Positions 20,657 to 29,386 of a stretch of 64,000 bases of DNA are shown here, piece after piece. Source of the DNA: Yamadazyma tenuis. Lineage: Eukaryota; Ascomycota; Pichiomycetes; Serinales; Debaryomycetaceae. Location: NCBI RefSeq assembly GCF_029203305.1, contig NC_089465.1, forward strand, positions 1,079,592-1,143,591, given 5' to 3'. A program made the position numbers and the translations under genes. Positions within the stretch are counted from its first letter, which is position 1; the number at the start of each line of letters is the position of its first letter. Below the pieces are notes generated by a model. That model saw only the letters and a list, made by a program, of their open reading frames with translations, did no database searches and had not been told where the DNA came from.

Positions 20657-22294
20657 CTAATCATAATAACTTTCATAAAAATTGGTGCCGTTCATCTCCT
20701 TGTCAAACGCGAATCGAAATCCGCTTACATAGAGATTCTGGAGGTTGATAGGCTCGTCTCCATCATTTATGTCCCCGTCAGTAATTTCAAAGCTCTCGGC
20801 GTTTCCCCGGTCCAATCTCACGAGCTTGTTAACAATACCCTGCAAATAGTGCACCATGCATATATCGAGATGAATAAACAATTGCCTGTATTGACAGGGG
20901 GCTTGGGTTGAGGAGGTGTCAAAGTATATTTCCCTGCCGTCGTTATATTCACTCTCATACACGGTTTGGAGACTACAACACTGAAACTGGATGGGAGCGA
21001 AGTGGTTGGTGTGAAAGTCCCAGTTTTGAAACCGCACCAGCCCGCACATATCAAAGTTGTTGCGAGCTAAATACCGGCATCGATAGTTTTGAGCCAACGA
21101 ATTGAGGGTGATGGCATTGTTTAAGTCCTTCCAATAGTTCAGCAGCTCGTCAAAGTATTTGTGGAAATTTACAAAATCGTCAAGTTTTTCCAACCACACG
21201 CTGCAGTACCCGCATTTGCATCCATTCCACATTAGATTGTTCATGGGTTGCTCGTAGCACGACAACACCTCCAAGTAGTTGGGGAGCACAAGGTTGATCT
21301 TGGGCGTCGCGAGGGTGTTGATGACGTTGACAAGCGTCTCGAGTACCTCGATTTTTTTCAAGTAGTTTCCTTCAAATTCGTCAACAATCTGCCCCGTGAG
21401 GGGAGGGTTGTAGGAAATTGAAAGATAGCTGAGACTCCGAAACTCGTTGGCATGGAGACTGAGCCATTCGATGAGTTTGAGGTCGGTTTTCTCGTTCCTA
21501 TTGTGGTCGTATAAGTCGGGCTGCACAATAGAAAGCTTCTGGAGCCTGTACAAGTCTATGGATTTGGTGATGAAGTCCAAATTCGTGTGCGGATCGAGTG
21601 ACACTTCAAGGTTTTTGAGATGCTGCATGTCTATTACCGACAACTCAGTGTTTCTGTCGATGTTGATGCTTGTAGGGAAGATCTTAAGGGAGTTTTTCTT
21701 CAAATATGAGAAGAACAGCGGGTTTTGTATCACATAAGACCGTTTTTTCAGGAAAAATAGTTGCTTTTGCTCGCAATGGCCGGTGCGGATATCGAGTTCG
21801 TCGATATCTTTGAAATCAGAGACGTGGTCGACGATTATGGAGTTGAAGGAGATTTTGCTCTTTAAATACTTGCGGAGTTTGTCGTTCTCGACATAAACAT
21901 TGGCGGAAATCTTGCCCAAAAGTTGGACTATTTCGTTGTCCACAGCCTGATTGAAGGTATCGAACACACTCACTTTCTTGACAAGGTTTGGTAAGTCAGA
22001 ATTGATGGATAAGGCGGAGTTCAAAGCGCTCAAGCGAACCTCGACCATCTTAAGGTTCTTTACTGTGTCATGGCACTGTGAAAGCCCACAAATAACGGTC
22101 TTGTCGTTAAAACTAAGTTTGCGATGGGTTTTGGGAACAAGCGAGCATGTCAGAAACACCACGATTTCACGGTACAACTTAGCGAGACACGGGCTATAGA
22201 ACTGGTAGTTTGTGCATGCAAGATTTACCAACGATGTGGGGTCCACGTATTCAAGAACCCGATCCAATATTACCGGTGATAGCTGAGTTAACAT
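20657..22294 (-). CDS. F-box protein, target unknown
   Basis: A 545-residue protein whose first 45 residues (LTQLSPVILDRVLEYVDP...LVNLACTNYQFY) fit an F-box, the motif that binds Skp1 in SCF ubiquitin ligases. The remainder has Leu-rich stretches such as LKNLEVSLDPHTNLDF and LRSLSYLSISYNPPL that resemble irregular leucine-rich repeats. A C-x-C-x2-C cluster (NGCKCGYC) near residue 375 is unusual. I do not recognise an orthologue. The frame extends four codons upstream to a TTG; the ATG at 22294 (MLTQLSP) is chosen. An SCF substrate receptor is an inference from the F-box only. Confidence 0.7.
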   Translation of the reverse strand: MLTQLSPVILDRVLEYVDPTSLVNLACTNYQFYSPCLAKLYREIVVFLTCSLVPKTHRKLSFNDKTVICGLSQCHDTVKNLKMVEVRLSALNSALSINSDLPNLVKKVSVFDTFNQAVDNEIVQLLGKISANVYVENDKLRKYLKSKISFNSIIVDHVSDFKDIDELDIRTGHCEQKQLFFLKKRSYVIQNPLFFSYLKKNSLKIFPTSINIDRNTELSVIDMQHLKNLEVSLDPHTNLDFITKSIDLYRLQKLSIVQPDLYDHNRNEKTDLKLIEWLSLHANEFRSLSYLSISYNPPLTGQIVDEFEGNYLKKIEVLETLVNVINTLATPKINLVLPNYLEVLSCYEQPMNNLMWNGCKCGYCSVWLEKLDDFVNFHKYFDELLNYWKDLNNAITLNSLAQNYRCRYLARNNFDMCGLVRFQNWDFHTNHFAPIQFQCCSLQTVYESEYNDGREIYFDTSSTQAPCQYRQLFIHLDICMVHYLQGIVNKLVRLDRGNAESFEITDGDINDGDEPINLQNLYVSGFRFAFDKEMNGTNFYESYYD

Positions 22295-23236
22295 GATATT
22301 TGGCAATAGTAGTTCCCCAACATTTTCAAACTGCGAGGGCTACGCGACATCTTATAATCGTCCCACGACATTGTCCGGAAATCGTCGAACCGGCAAAACC
22401 ACCCATACTCAATGGGCAGTATTAACAACCACCCAGATGGTTATGGCGAGCTATAGATTAGGTTAGTCAATTTTTTGTGATTTTTGGGGGTTGTATTCGA
22501 AGCGTATTTGTGAATTTTACAAAAAGGACGGAGATAGAGCGAGACTCAGAATTAAACAAGTCCCAGAAACCTGAGAGGAGTAAGAAAATCGGAAGAAACA
22601 AAGTCCATCTACATGATTCATAGTCCTGACTTTCGGAGATAAACTGACTATGGGTGCAACTATCGGAAAATGAGTTGCACCCAAAGTCCCTAGATTCCCA
22701 CAGGCTGGTGAAGTTTCGAAGCCAGTACACGCAAATTTAACTCCCGTTGCGGGTGAATGTAACGTGACAGGGCTTACAGAGAGGCATTGGGTGCGCGGGG
22801 TTTGGATCTGGGAGGTGCTCCGGATGGTGCGAACTAGGGCCACCTGCGTCCTAGGCGGTACACGCGCCTGGTCGGGTAGTCTCGCCCCTTCCCGATTAGG
22901 TATCACTTAACCGCTACCTGTCCCCCACCTGATACAATGCTCGCTCGAATTCCCACCGGTGCAATTCCCCCGTTCCCACTAATTAAGAACTTCCAACACC
23001 CATTTCAGCTCATTCACCAACTCTCATACTCTCTACCATCACCTATCCCCGCCATCTCCCAACCAACTCTCTCATTTTCGCACCACCCCCACTTCTGCCC
23101 CCCTATCCCCAAGACCCGTAAATCTGTGGGGAGATGAGATATAAACACCTGCGGCACATACCCGATTTTTTTCCCGCTGTCTCCAAATATAAATATCCAA
23201 CCGCCCGCCCTTACCCCCCAAATCCTCACATCTAAA
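22295..23236. promoter_or_regulatory. Divergent region between F-box gene and polyol dehydrogenase
   Basis: No gene is supported in these 942 bp. A perfect 10-bp inverted repeat with an 11-base loop (GGGTGCAACT 22652-22661, AGTTGCACCC 22673-22682) is present. The last 150 bp before the dehydrogenase ATG is CT-rich with TATAAA near 23140 and ataaatat near 23185, a typical strong yeast promoter. No tRNA fold fits the inverted repeat. Confidence 0.45.
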
Positions 23237-24367
23237 ATGGCTCCCATTCACGAAGGAAAATCAAAATGGGACGATGTTCCTAATCCTTGTTTGATGGTAG
23301 GACCTGGCTATACCCTTAAGACGGGGGAAGCACCTATCCATCCGTTGAAACCCACCGAAGTCCGGCTTCAAGTCAAGTGCACCGGAATCTGTGGTTCCGA
23401 CATTCACTTGTGGAAGAAAGGGGGAATTGGTGATTTGGTTATAACGGAAGATTTGATCATCGGCCACGAAGCGTCGGGCCAAATCCTCGAGATTGGTCTG
23501 CAAGTTAGTAACACGACGTTGAAGGTCGGTGACCGGGTGGCCATTGAGCCCCAAGTTCCTTGTGGATCGTGCTACTTGTGTATGAACGGGAACTACAATT
23601 TGTGTGAGTCTGTGGACTTTTTGGGGATGCCCCCCACCAATGGGTCGATCCAGCGGTTTTTGAACTTGGACTCCAAATTCGTCCACAAGTTGCCAGAGGG
23701 TGTTTCGTACGAAGAAGGTGCGTTAGCTGAGGTGGTGTCGGTGGGCTACCATGGAATTGAGAAGGCTGGAGGTTTACCCCTCGGAAAGCCTGCTATGGTA
23801 GCTGGTTGCGGACCTATTGGATTGGCGACTTTGCTTTTGGCAGACATTTCTGGAGCCTACCCTATTGTGGCAACCGATGTCAACGCCGAGAGATTGGAGT
23901 TTGCAAAGAAATTAGTTCCGGGGGTATTCACCTACCAGATCAATCCATCTTTGACCACCAAGGAAAATGCAGCTGCAATTCGTAAGATTTTTGGTGAAAC
24001 TGAATACCAGATGCCTTCCACCGTGTTGGAGTGTACCGGAGTTGCGTCTTCCATCAACACCTGTGGGTACACCGTGAGAAGAAACGGGAAGTTGGTGATT
24101 GTGGGAGTTTCATCCTCGAATGAAATCGATGCTTTCCCATTTATGCCCTTATCTTTTGGTGAAGTAGATGTGAAGTTCGTTAACCGGTACCACGACTCGT
24201 GGCCTCCGGTGCTTAACTTGATTCAGAGTGGGAAATTGAAGAAGATCAACGAGTTCATTACTCACAAGGTGAAATTGGAGGATGCTGCGCAGGCACCTGC
24301 GATTGTGTTTGATCCCAAGACTCCTAGTATGAAGGTGTTTGTGGTTGATGAGATGGAGTTGAACTAG
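23237..24367 (+). CDS. Zinc-dependent polyol dehydrogenase (erythritol/L-arabinitol/xylitol type)
   Basis: A 376-residue medium-chain dehydrogenase of the sorbitol/L-arabinitol class. Catalytic zinc ligands are Cys52 (GICGSDIH) and His77-Glu78 (GHEASG). The structural-zinc cysteines Cys109, 112, 115 and 123 (CGSCYLCMNGNYNLC) are intact. The Rossmann motif GCGPIG (190-195) is followed by Asp214 (VATDVN), which favours NAD over NADP. Length and motifs match L-arabinitol 4-dehydrogenases, but these are close to yeast erythritol dehydrogenase (Eyd1 of Yarrowia). The adjacent RpiB-type isomerase and DAK kinase favour a tetritol substrate, oxidised to erythrulose. Substrate is an inference; xylitol or L-arabinitol remain possible. 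Confidence 0.85.
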   Translation: MAPIHEGKSKWDDVPNPCLMVGPGYTLKTGEAPIHPLKPTEVRLQVKCTGICGSDIHLWKKGGIGDLVITEDLIIGHEASGQILEIGLQVSNTTLKVGDRVAIEPQVPCGSCYLCMNGNYNLCESVDFLGMPPTNGSIQRFLNLDSKFVHKLPEGVSYEEGALAEVVSVGYHGIEKAGGLPLGKPAMVAGCGPIGLATLLLADISGAYPIVATDVNAERLEFAKKLVPGVFTYQINPSLTTKENAAAIRKIFGETEYQMPSTVLECTGVASSINTCGYTVRRNGKLVIVGVSSSNEIDAFPFMPLSFGEVDVKFVNRYHDSWPPVLNLIQSGKLKKINEFITHKVKLEDAAQAPAIVFDPKTPSMKVFVVDEMELN

Positions 24368-24897
24368 TGGGGTTGAAGTTGTACTTGTACGGCTTATTTG
24401 CATGAATTAATGATTTACGTTGTATAGTTGAGCATATTAATACAGAGGTAGATTGAAAGGGTATTCTGGAGACAGAGAAGAGAATGGTTTTTAATGTGTG
24501 GGGGCGGGGCTGACAGTGCTCGTGGTGACTGTCGCGGTGTTGTTACAGTGTCGTCGCGATGTGGCGGTGGCCTCGCTTGTTAGCTCTATCCCCGAATCGC
24601 ATCGAAAATTGTTGCGGATAAATCAACCCGCAGCCGCAATCAACTACATCTCCGCCCACTCCTCCCAATGGGGAAATTCGGGGCTCTTTAACCGCAACCC
24701 CAGCTGTAATCTTCTTACCCCACCACCATTTTTAGGGACCTACTCCACCATCCTGAGGGACCTACTTCACCACCTTGGGGCCTACTCTCACCCCTCTTAT
24801 TGAGTTTCCACCAAAATACTAACCTATATCTTTTCCTTTCAATCTCTCCGTCATTTCTTGAACACCTCTATTCAAACTTAACTTCATTTATTCATAA
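24368..24897. other. 530-bp gap between convergent polyol genes, promoter-like
   Basis: No gene is supported; a 101-codon frame (24498-24803) does not start with ATG and has no domain. Around 24735-24800 a 22-bp unit beginning GGGACCTACT is repeated about three times with changes. The stretch 24800-24895 is CT-rich and ends ACTAACAACTAACATG on the + strand, so it looks like a promoter pointing into the isomerase gene from its 3' side. Confidence 0.4.
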
Positions 24898-25356
24898 CTA
24901 ACAACTAACATGCTCGTAATTAGTCAAAACCTTGACCTTATCAGCCGAAGCTGAACCCTTGTCAAACTCATACGTAAGCCACTCCCCCACCAATCTCCGG
25001 GCCAACTCGAGCCCCACCACCCGTTGCCCCATGCATAACACCTGGCAGTCATTAGACAAAATGCTTCTCTCGACCGAAAATGAGTCGTGAGCTGTCACCG
25101 CACGAATCCCTGGTACCTTATTGGCACTTATAGCAACACCCAATCCGGTGCCACAAATTAATATCCCCCGGTCAAACTTACCGGCTCTGATCAACTCTCC
25201 CACTTTGATTCCCACTGATGGATAGGGCGTCAGGTCGGTGTTGGAGCCCACTCCAATATCTTCCACTTGGTCTACAAGCGGATTATTTTGCAAGTCTTGC
25301 ACGAGTTTCTGTTTGTACTCAAATCCTGCTTGGTCACACCCAATTACCACCTTCAT
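24898..25356 (-). CDS. RpiB/LacAB-type sugar-phosphate isomerase
   Basis: A 152-residue member of the ribose-5-phosphate isomerase B family: N-terminal [11 protein letters not shown], active-site Cys68 in [16 protein letters not shown], and His90-Asp91 in [11 protein letters not shown]. Yeasts normally use RpiA (Rki1) in the pentose phosphate path, so an RpiB gene is an accessory enzyme. In Yarrowia an RpiB-type protein (Eyi2) turns D-erythrulose 4-phosphate into D-erythrose 4-phosphate, and bacterial DerI/EryI do the same. It shares a 213-bp divergent promoter with the DAK kinase. The start is the ATG at 25356; the frame continues six codons to a GTG. A role in erythrulose-phosphate isomerisation is inferred from context. 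Confidence 0.85.
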   Translation of the reverse strand: MKVVIGCDQAGFEYKQKLVQDLQNNPLVDQVEDIGVGSNTDLTPYPSVGIKVGELIRAGKFDRGILICGTGLGVAISANKVPGIRAVTAHDSFSVERSILSNDCQVLCMGQRVVGLELARRLVGEWLTYEFDKGSASADKVKVLTNYEHVSC

Positions 25357-25569
25357 AGTTGATTTGGTAGTCACTAACGAACATGAGGGTATTTATATGA
25401 AAGGGCAGCGGATTTTAGGGGTGGGGATGGAAAGTTTTTTGGGACAACTGCAAACCCCGGAATTTGTGTGAGTATTGTTCCGAGAGTGTTCCTTAGGACT
25501 CCCACCCCACATCCATCCCTATAAAAGTACTCACCTACCCCATACAACCAGACTCCCAGACACTCATAA
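25357..25569. promoter_or_regulatory. Bidirectional promoter of the isomerase and kinase genes
   Basis: A 213-bp divergent spacer. TATAAAAG (25520-25527) sits 43 bp before the kinase ATG, and a TATA-like tatttatatg (about 25388-25397) sits 30-40 bp before the isomerase ATG on the other strand. AGGGG/GTGGGG tracts at about 25411-25424 resemble stress-response, Nrg1 or Mig1-type sites, which would suit carbon-source control. The shared promoter suggests joint induction. Confidence 0.55.
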
Positions 25570-27360
25570 ATGACTAAACACTTTGTTCCTGAGAACCCAA
25601 ACAACTTGGTTAAAGACTGCTTACAGGGCTATATCGTGTGCAATGAGCACTTATCAGTATTGTACCATGAGAAAGTTATTTTCAACAATAAGTTTGACTC
25701 ATCCCAGGTGTGTTTGATCAGTGGTGGTGGAAGTGGCCACGAACCTGGATGGGCTGGCCTCGTTGGAAATGGAATGCTCGCTGCCTGTGCCCAAGGAGAG
25801 GTGTTTGCATCTCCAAATTTCAAAAATATCCAGGCGGCTGAGAAAACTGTCCACAGCCAAAAGGGCTGTATTTTGGTCATAACCAACTATACTGGTGACA
25901 ACCTCTACTTCGGCATGGCCCAGCAGGAGCTTCTTGCGCGGTATGGGCCTGGCCATGTCAAGTTGTTGAGGTGCACCGATGACGCGGCGATTCCTCGCTC
26001 AACCAACTCGCTTGTGGGACGAAGAACCTTGGCAGGAGTGGGAATTGTGATCAAGATGATGGGAGCTGCCACCCAACTCCCACACCTCTCATTAGATGAC
26101 ATCTATCACTTTGGAGAGACGGTCAATCGGAATGTTATTTCCATAAACGCTGGGTTGGACCATGTGCATATTCCGGGCCATGCGCCCGATTCCGATTACG
26201 GAAAATTGCAGCCAAATGAAATTGAAATTGGTTTGGGTATTCACAATGAGCCAGGTTTCGTTAAACTTTCCCTGATTCCAACTAACGAGGCTCTCATTTC
26301 TGATATGTTGCAGTACATGTTGAGCCAAGATGATCCGGAGCGTAGTTACTTAAAGTACGACAGCTCCGACCAGTTTATACTCCTTTTCAACAATTTAGGC
26401 GGATTGCCAGTAATTGAGGAAAAGGCCCTTCTTTTCCAGACAGTTACCCAGTTAGACAGGGATTACGGGATCGTGCCCCACAGAGTGTTGGCAGGAAACT
26501 TTGTCACCTCGTTGAATGCCTCGATCTTCACCATCACCTTGTTCAATGTAACCAAAACTGCTGGAATGTTCACGGAACAACAGCTTTTTGATTTGTTTGA
26601 CCAGCCCACCAACGCAACCAACTGGCCGAACTATGTGGATCACACCGCATCCACTGGGAACTACAAGGACCGCATCATCAAGCTGTTTGCACACTATGAT
26701 GAGTTTGTTCCTGATACCACAAATGATGTTCAAATTGACCCACAAACTTTGTACAACATATTGCATACGGGCCTGAGAAACTTGATAAGGATGGAACCTC
26801 TCATTACCGAGTGGGATACCAAGATGGGCGACGGTGACTGTGGAAAAATGTTGGAGATTGCGGCCAATGGAGTATTATTAGGACTTGACCAGGGTGAAGG
26901 GATGGCTACGAACGGGTCGATTTTGACTTGCTTGAACCGTATTCTTGCGATCTTGTCAAACGACATGGGAGGTACGTTGGGGGCCATTTTATATATTTTC
27001 ATGAAGTCTTTCATCAACAACTTGACGATCAACCTTGGGTCGAGCCAAACTGACATTAGACTCATTTTTGCGACCAGCCTTAGCTCTGCCATCGAAACGT
27101 TGAAAGGATTCACCAAGGCTAGAGAGGGCCACCGGACTGTCATGGATGTGTTGATTCCGTTTGTCAGGGTGTTCGGAGACACATTAGATATTTATAAAGC
27201 AGTGGACGCGGCAGAGGCTGCGGCCGAAGGCACACGTAAATTGGCCCCGAAGTTGGGCCGGGCCACTTATGTGGGTGGGTTGGAGAATAAGAAGGATTTT
27301 GTCCCTGACCCGGGGGCGTACGGGGTTTACGAAGCAATTAGAGGTTTGAGGTGTTTATAA
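25570..27360 (+). CDS. Dihydroxyacetone/erythrulose kinase (DAK family)
   Basis: A 596-residue ATP-dependent ketose kinase with both DAK domains. The N-terminal DhaK domain shows SGGGSGHEPG (51-60), GLDHVHIPGHAP (195-206) and GLGIHNEPG (220-228). The C-terminal DhaL domain begins near 400 with EWDTKMGDGDCG (413-424), whose Asp residues bind Mg-ATP. Length fits yeast Dak1/Dak2 and Yarrowia L-erythrulose kinase Eyk1. Paralogues of this family differ in taking dihydroxyacetone or erythrulose, which cannot be read directly. The polyol dehydrogenase and RpiB isomerase next door favour erythrulose. Alternative: a true DAK for dihydroxyacetone detoxification or glycerol use. Confidence 0.88.
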   Translation: MTKHFVPENPNNLVKDCLQGYIVCNEHLSVLYHEKVIFNNKFDSSQVCLISGGGSGHEPGWAGLVGNGMLAACAQGEVFASPNFKNIQAAEKTVHSQKGCILVITNYTGDNLYFGMAQQELLARYGPGHVKLLRCTDDAAIPRSTNSLVGRRTLAGVGIVIKMMGAATQLPHLSLDDIYHFGETVNRNVISINAGLDHVHIPGHAPDSDYGKLQPNEIEIGLGIHNEPGFVKLSLIPTNEALISDMLQYMLSQDDPERSYLKYDSSDQFILLFNNLGGLPVIEEKALLFQTVTQLDRDYGIVPHRVLAGNFVTSLNASIFTITLFNVTKTAGMFTEQQLFDLFDQPTNATNWPNYVDHTASTGNYKDRIIKLFAHYDEFVPDTTNDVQIDPQTLYNILHTGLRNLIRMEPLITEWDTKMGDGDCGKMLEIAANGVLLGLDQGEGMATNGSILTCLNRILAILSNDMGGTLGAILYIFMKSFINNLTINLGSSQTDIRLIFATSLSSAIETLKGFTKAREGHRTVMDVLIPFVRVFGDTLDIYKAVDAAEAAAEGTRKLAPKLGRATYVGGLENKKDFVPDPGAYGVYEAIRGLRCL

Positions 27361-27728
27361 TATACGACTGAGCGACCGACCGAGCATAGGGAGGTTTTTG
27401 TGAGAGAGAGGAGAACGTAGGGAGAACTTGGTGCGAGAGACGACGACGTAGATGGAGCCTCTTGCGGGCTATGAGAAGCAAAATGACTGGAGATTTCTGA
27501 CCGCTGTTTATCAAAGTCCAGCAGTGATGAGCATCAAACAACTACAGTCACTAATTAAAAAAACTACCAGAGGCAACCGTCTGAAATATCAGCTATTCAA
27601 TGACCACCATTAGACAGTCATGGTACTCGAACGGTCAAGTGGCTCATTAGTCTTTCTTCTCTTCTATCTCGCTGGTGTCGAGTCTCTGGATCTTCACGTA
27701 AAACGTACATTTCTAGCTTCTAGCATAC
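27361..27728. other. Convergent gap after the kinase, nothing identified
   Basis: Between the kinase stop and the COX7 stop lie 368 bp with no supported gene. A GTGATGA at about 27525 and CTGA near 27583 have the spacing of a C/D-box snoRNA, but no terminal stem flanks them. Confidence 0.4.
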
Positions 27729-27914
27729 CTACTCGGGTTTGATTCCCAAAACTCCTCTGACCGAGTAGTATAAAGATACAACGGTACCAACGGTAAATAA
27801 AGCGTAGTATGGGTACACTAACATTCTCGAGTTGGATCCTCTCAACCACAATGGCTTGTGGGTGGTTTGGTATCTTTGCTGTAACTTGATGATTCTCTGT
27901 GGGTCTGGGGCCAT
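27729..27914 (-). CDS. COX7: Cytochrome c oxidase subunit VIIa (Cox7)
   Basis: A 61-residue protein hidden as the end of a longer open frame; the true start is the ATG at 27912-27914 (MAPDPQRIIKLQQRY). It matches the yeast Cox7 pattern: a short N-terminal helix, the phrase TTHKPLWLRG, one membrane span (VYPYYALFTVGTVVSLYY) and a basic C-terminal tail (RGVLGIKPE). Cox7 is a small single-span subunit of complex IV in the inner mitochondrial membrane. The usual length is 59-60 residues. The upstream part of the open frame is Pro-poor random sequence overlapping the 3' end of the next gene and is not coding. Confidence 0.85.
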   Translation of the reverse strand: MAPDPQRIIKLQQRYQTTHKPLWLRGSNSRMLVYPYYALFTVGTVVSLYYSVRGVLGIKPE

Positions 27915-28194
27915 GCTGTGAATCTGGAAGGTTAGTAAACGGGATATCAATGGGAGGATTAATGTGGGTTCCACGTACTTGTCGAATAATATCAGTTGAT
28001 TTTTTTTCTCATCCAATGGGAGAAATGGAGTTAGTGAGGGTGGTGCGGACACGAACGAGACACATTCGCAGCCATCAAACAAGGCCTGGAGGACGTGAAG
28101 GTCCAGTGAAAGATCCAGTGACCCAATGAGGTCCCAGGATTTAGATTCCAGGTGTTTCCCATGATCTTCATGCCAGAAATCTAACGTCTCTACT

Positions 28195-29268
28195 CTAATC
28201 CATATCACTCCAAACACCAGCACCATCATCATCCCAGAAAACGTCAGGAATACTATCGTCTGTGTCTCCACTATCTCTGGACATTCCACTCTCGTTACTG
28301 TCAATGTCGCTATCACTGCGATGACTATGGCCCTCACTATTACTGTTGACTTCTATTGGCTCTTCGTTGTGTCTATCATGCCCTTCTTGGCTGACTCCTG
28401 CTCGAGGCTCGCCGACCTCATCCTCACTGTCACTAATCACCACCCGACGTCGCACTGCTTGTGCCGTTCGCCTGTAGTCCACTCCATCTCGACTTGTGTC
28501 CGAGTCAACATCAATAGAAACGTTCTCTCTGTTTAGCCGGTCCACCGCGTGCCGCACGTCATCATGACTGCCATCTTCCCAGTTCATAGGACTCCGGAGT
28601 CCGGCCCACGAGTCCGCCCCATCACTCTCCTCTTCAATATGATACCCCGTATCACTTCCATTATCGACAAAGCTGTCTTCAGAATCGTACCGGTTATCAC
28701 GCTCCTCCAGCACCTGGTCTTCGGAGTCCAGAAACGCATCGTCCGACTGGTGGTAGTTCTCCTCCTCTCGGGGAATCCGAAATACCGCTCCACAATGACC
28801 ACATTGACTACCATGAGCTTCCCAGTGGCAGTTGGCACACCGAGCCACCCCATCCAGTCGGTCAATCATCGTCACCACCGAGTTGAAAGCATCACCGTAG
28901 AGCCGTCCGTGGTCCATGTCAAACTGATACGTCTTTCGACTATTTTCCTGACGAAGTTTAAGTTCCTGTTTTTCATTGTCACCGAGACTGCTCTGGTCGA
29001 GAAGTACGTCCACCAATCGGTGGCTGATATCTTTGAGCACCACGTTGAGTGCCGGCGGCGTGTCCAATTCGTGCCGGCACGTAGGACATGTCGCTTTGTT
29101 CTCAAACCACGAAGAACAGCATTCGTAGCAGAAGGAGTGGCCACACAGCGAAATGACGGGCATAACCATAATCTCTGCACACACAGAACACTCGAGGCTG
29201 TCAGCCAAGTCTCCAAGGACGCTGCCGAGTAGTGTAGAATCTATTTCTTGCCACTGTGTGTTATACAT
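28195..29268 (-). CDS. PSH1: RING-finger E3 ubiquitin ligase, Psh1-like
   Basis: A 357-residue protein with an N-terminal C3HC4 RING: LECSVCAEIMVMP...CGHSFCYECCSSWF...CPTCRHEL. A second zinc-binding pair follows at about residues 145-165 (CANCHWEAH...CGHCGAVFR), then a long acidic Ser/Asp/Glu tail with VVISDSEDE. This order (RING, CxNCHWE cluster, acidic tail) matches Psh1, the ligase that removes misplaced centromeric histone H3 (Cse4/CENP-A). The start is taken at 29268 (MYNTQWQE) because the longer frame begins with GTG. The tail is shorter than in S. cerevisiae. The Psh1 assignment rests on architecture and short motifs, not alignment. Confidence 0.75.
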   Translation of the reverse strand: MYNTQWQEIDSTLLGSVLGDLADSLECSVCAEIMVMPVISLCGHSFCYECCSSWFENKATCPTCRHELDTPPALNVVLKDISHRLVDVLLDQSSLGDNEKQELKLRQENSRKTYQFDMDHGRLYGDAFNSVVTMIDRLDGVARCANCHWEAHGSQCGHCGAVFRIPREEENYHQSDDAFLDSEDQVLEERDNRYDSEDSFVDNGSDTGYHIEEESDGADSWAGLRSPMNWEDGSHDDVRHAVDRLNRENVSIDVDSDTSRDGVDYRRTAQAVRRRVVISDSEDEVGEPRAGVSQEGHDRHNEEPIEVNSNSEGHSHRSDSDIDSNESGMSRDSGDTDDSIPDVFWDDDGAGVWSDMD

Positions 29269-29386
29269 GATGATAGAGCTGGGAGGAGCGCGCGCGACAT
29301 TAATAGGTGATGATGGCCGATGACATGCCCCATACACCCATAGTCAATCATCAATCGTCTATTGCTATTTACAAGACATATTAAGG

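Noticed and set aside
24498..24803. 101-codon frame between dehydrogenase and isomerase genes
   Set aside because: Non-ATG start, no domain, lies in repeat-containing non-coding DNA.
27520..27590. C box and D box spaced like a small nucleolar RNA
   Set aside because: No complementary terminal stem and no C'/D' pair; motifs this short occur by chance.
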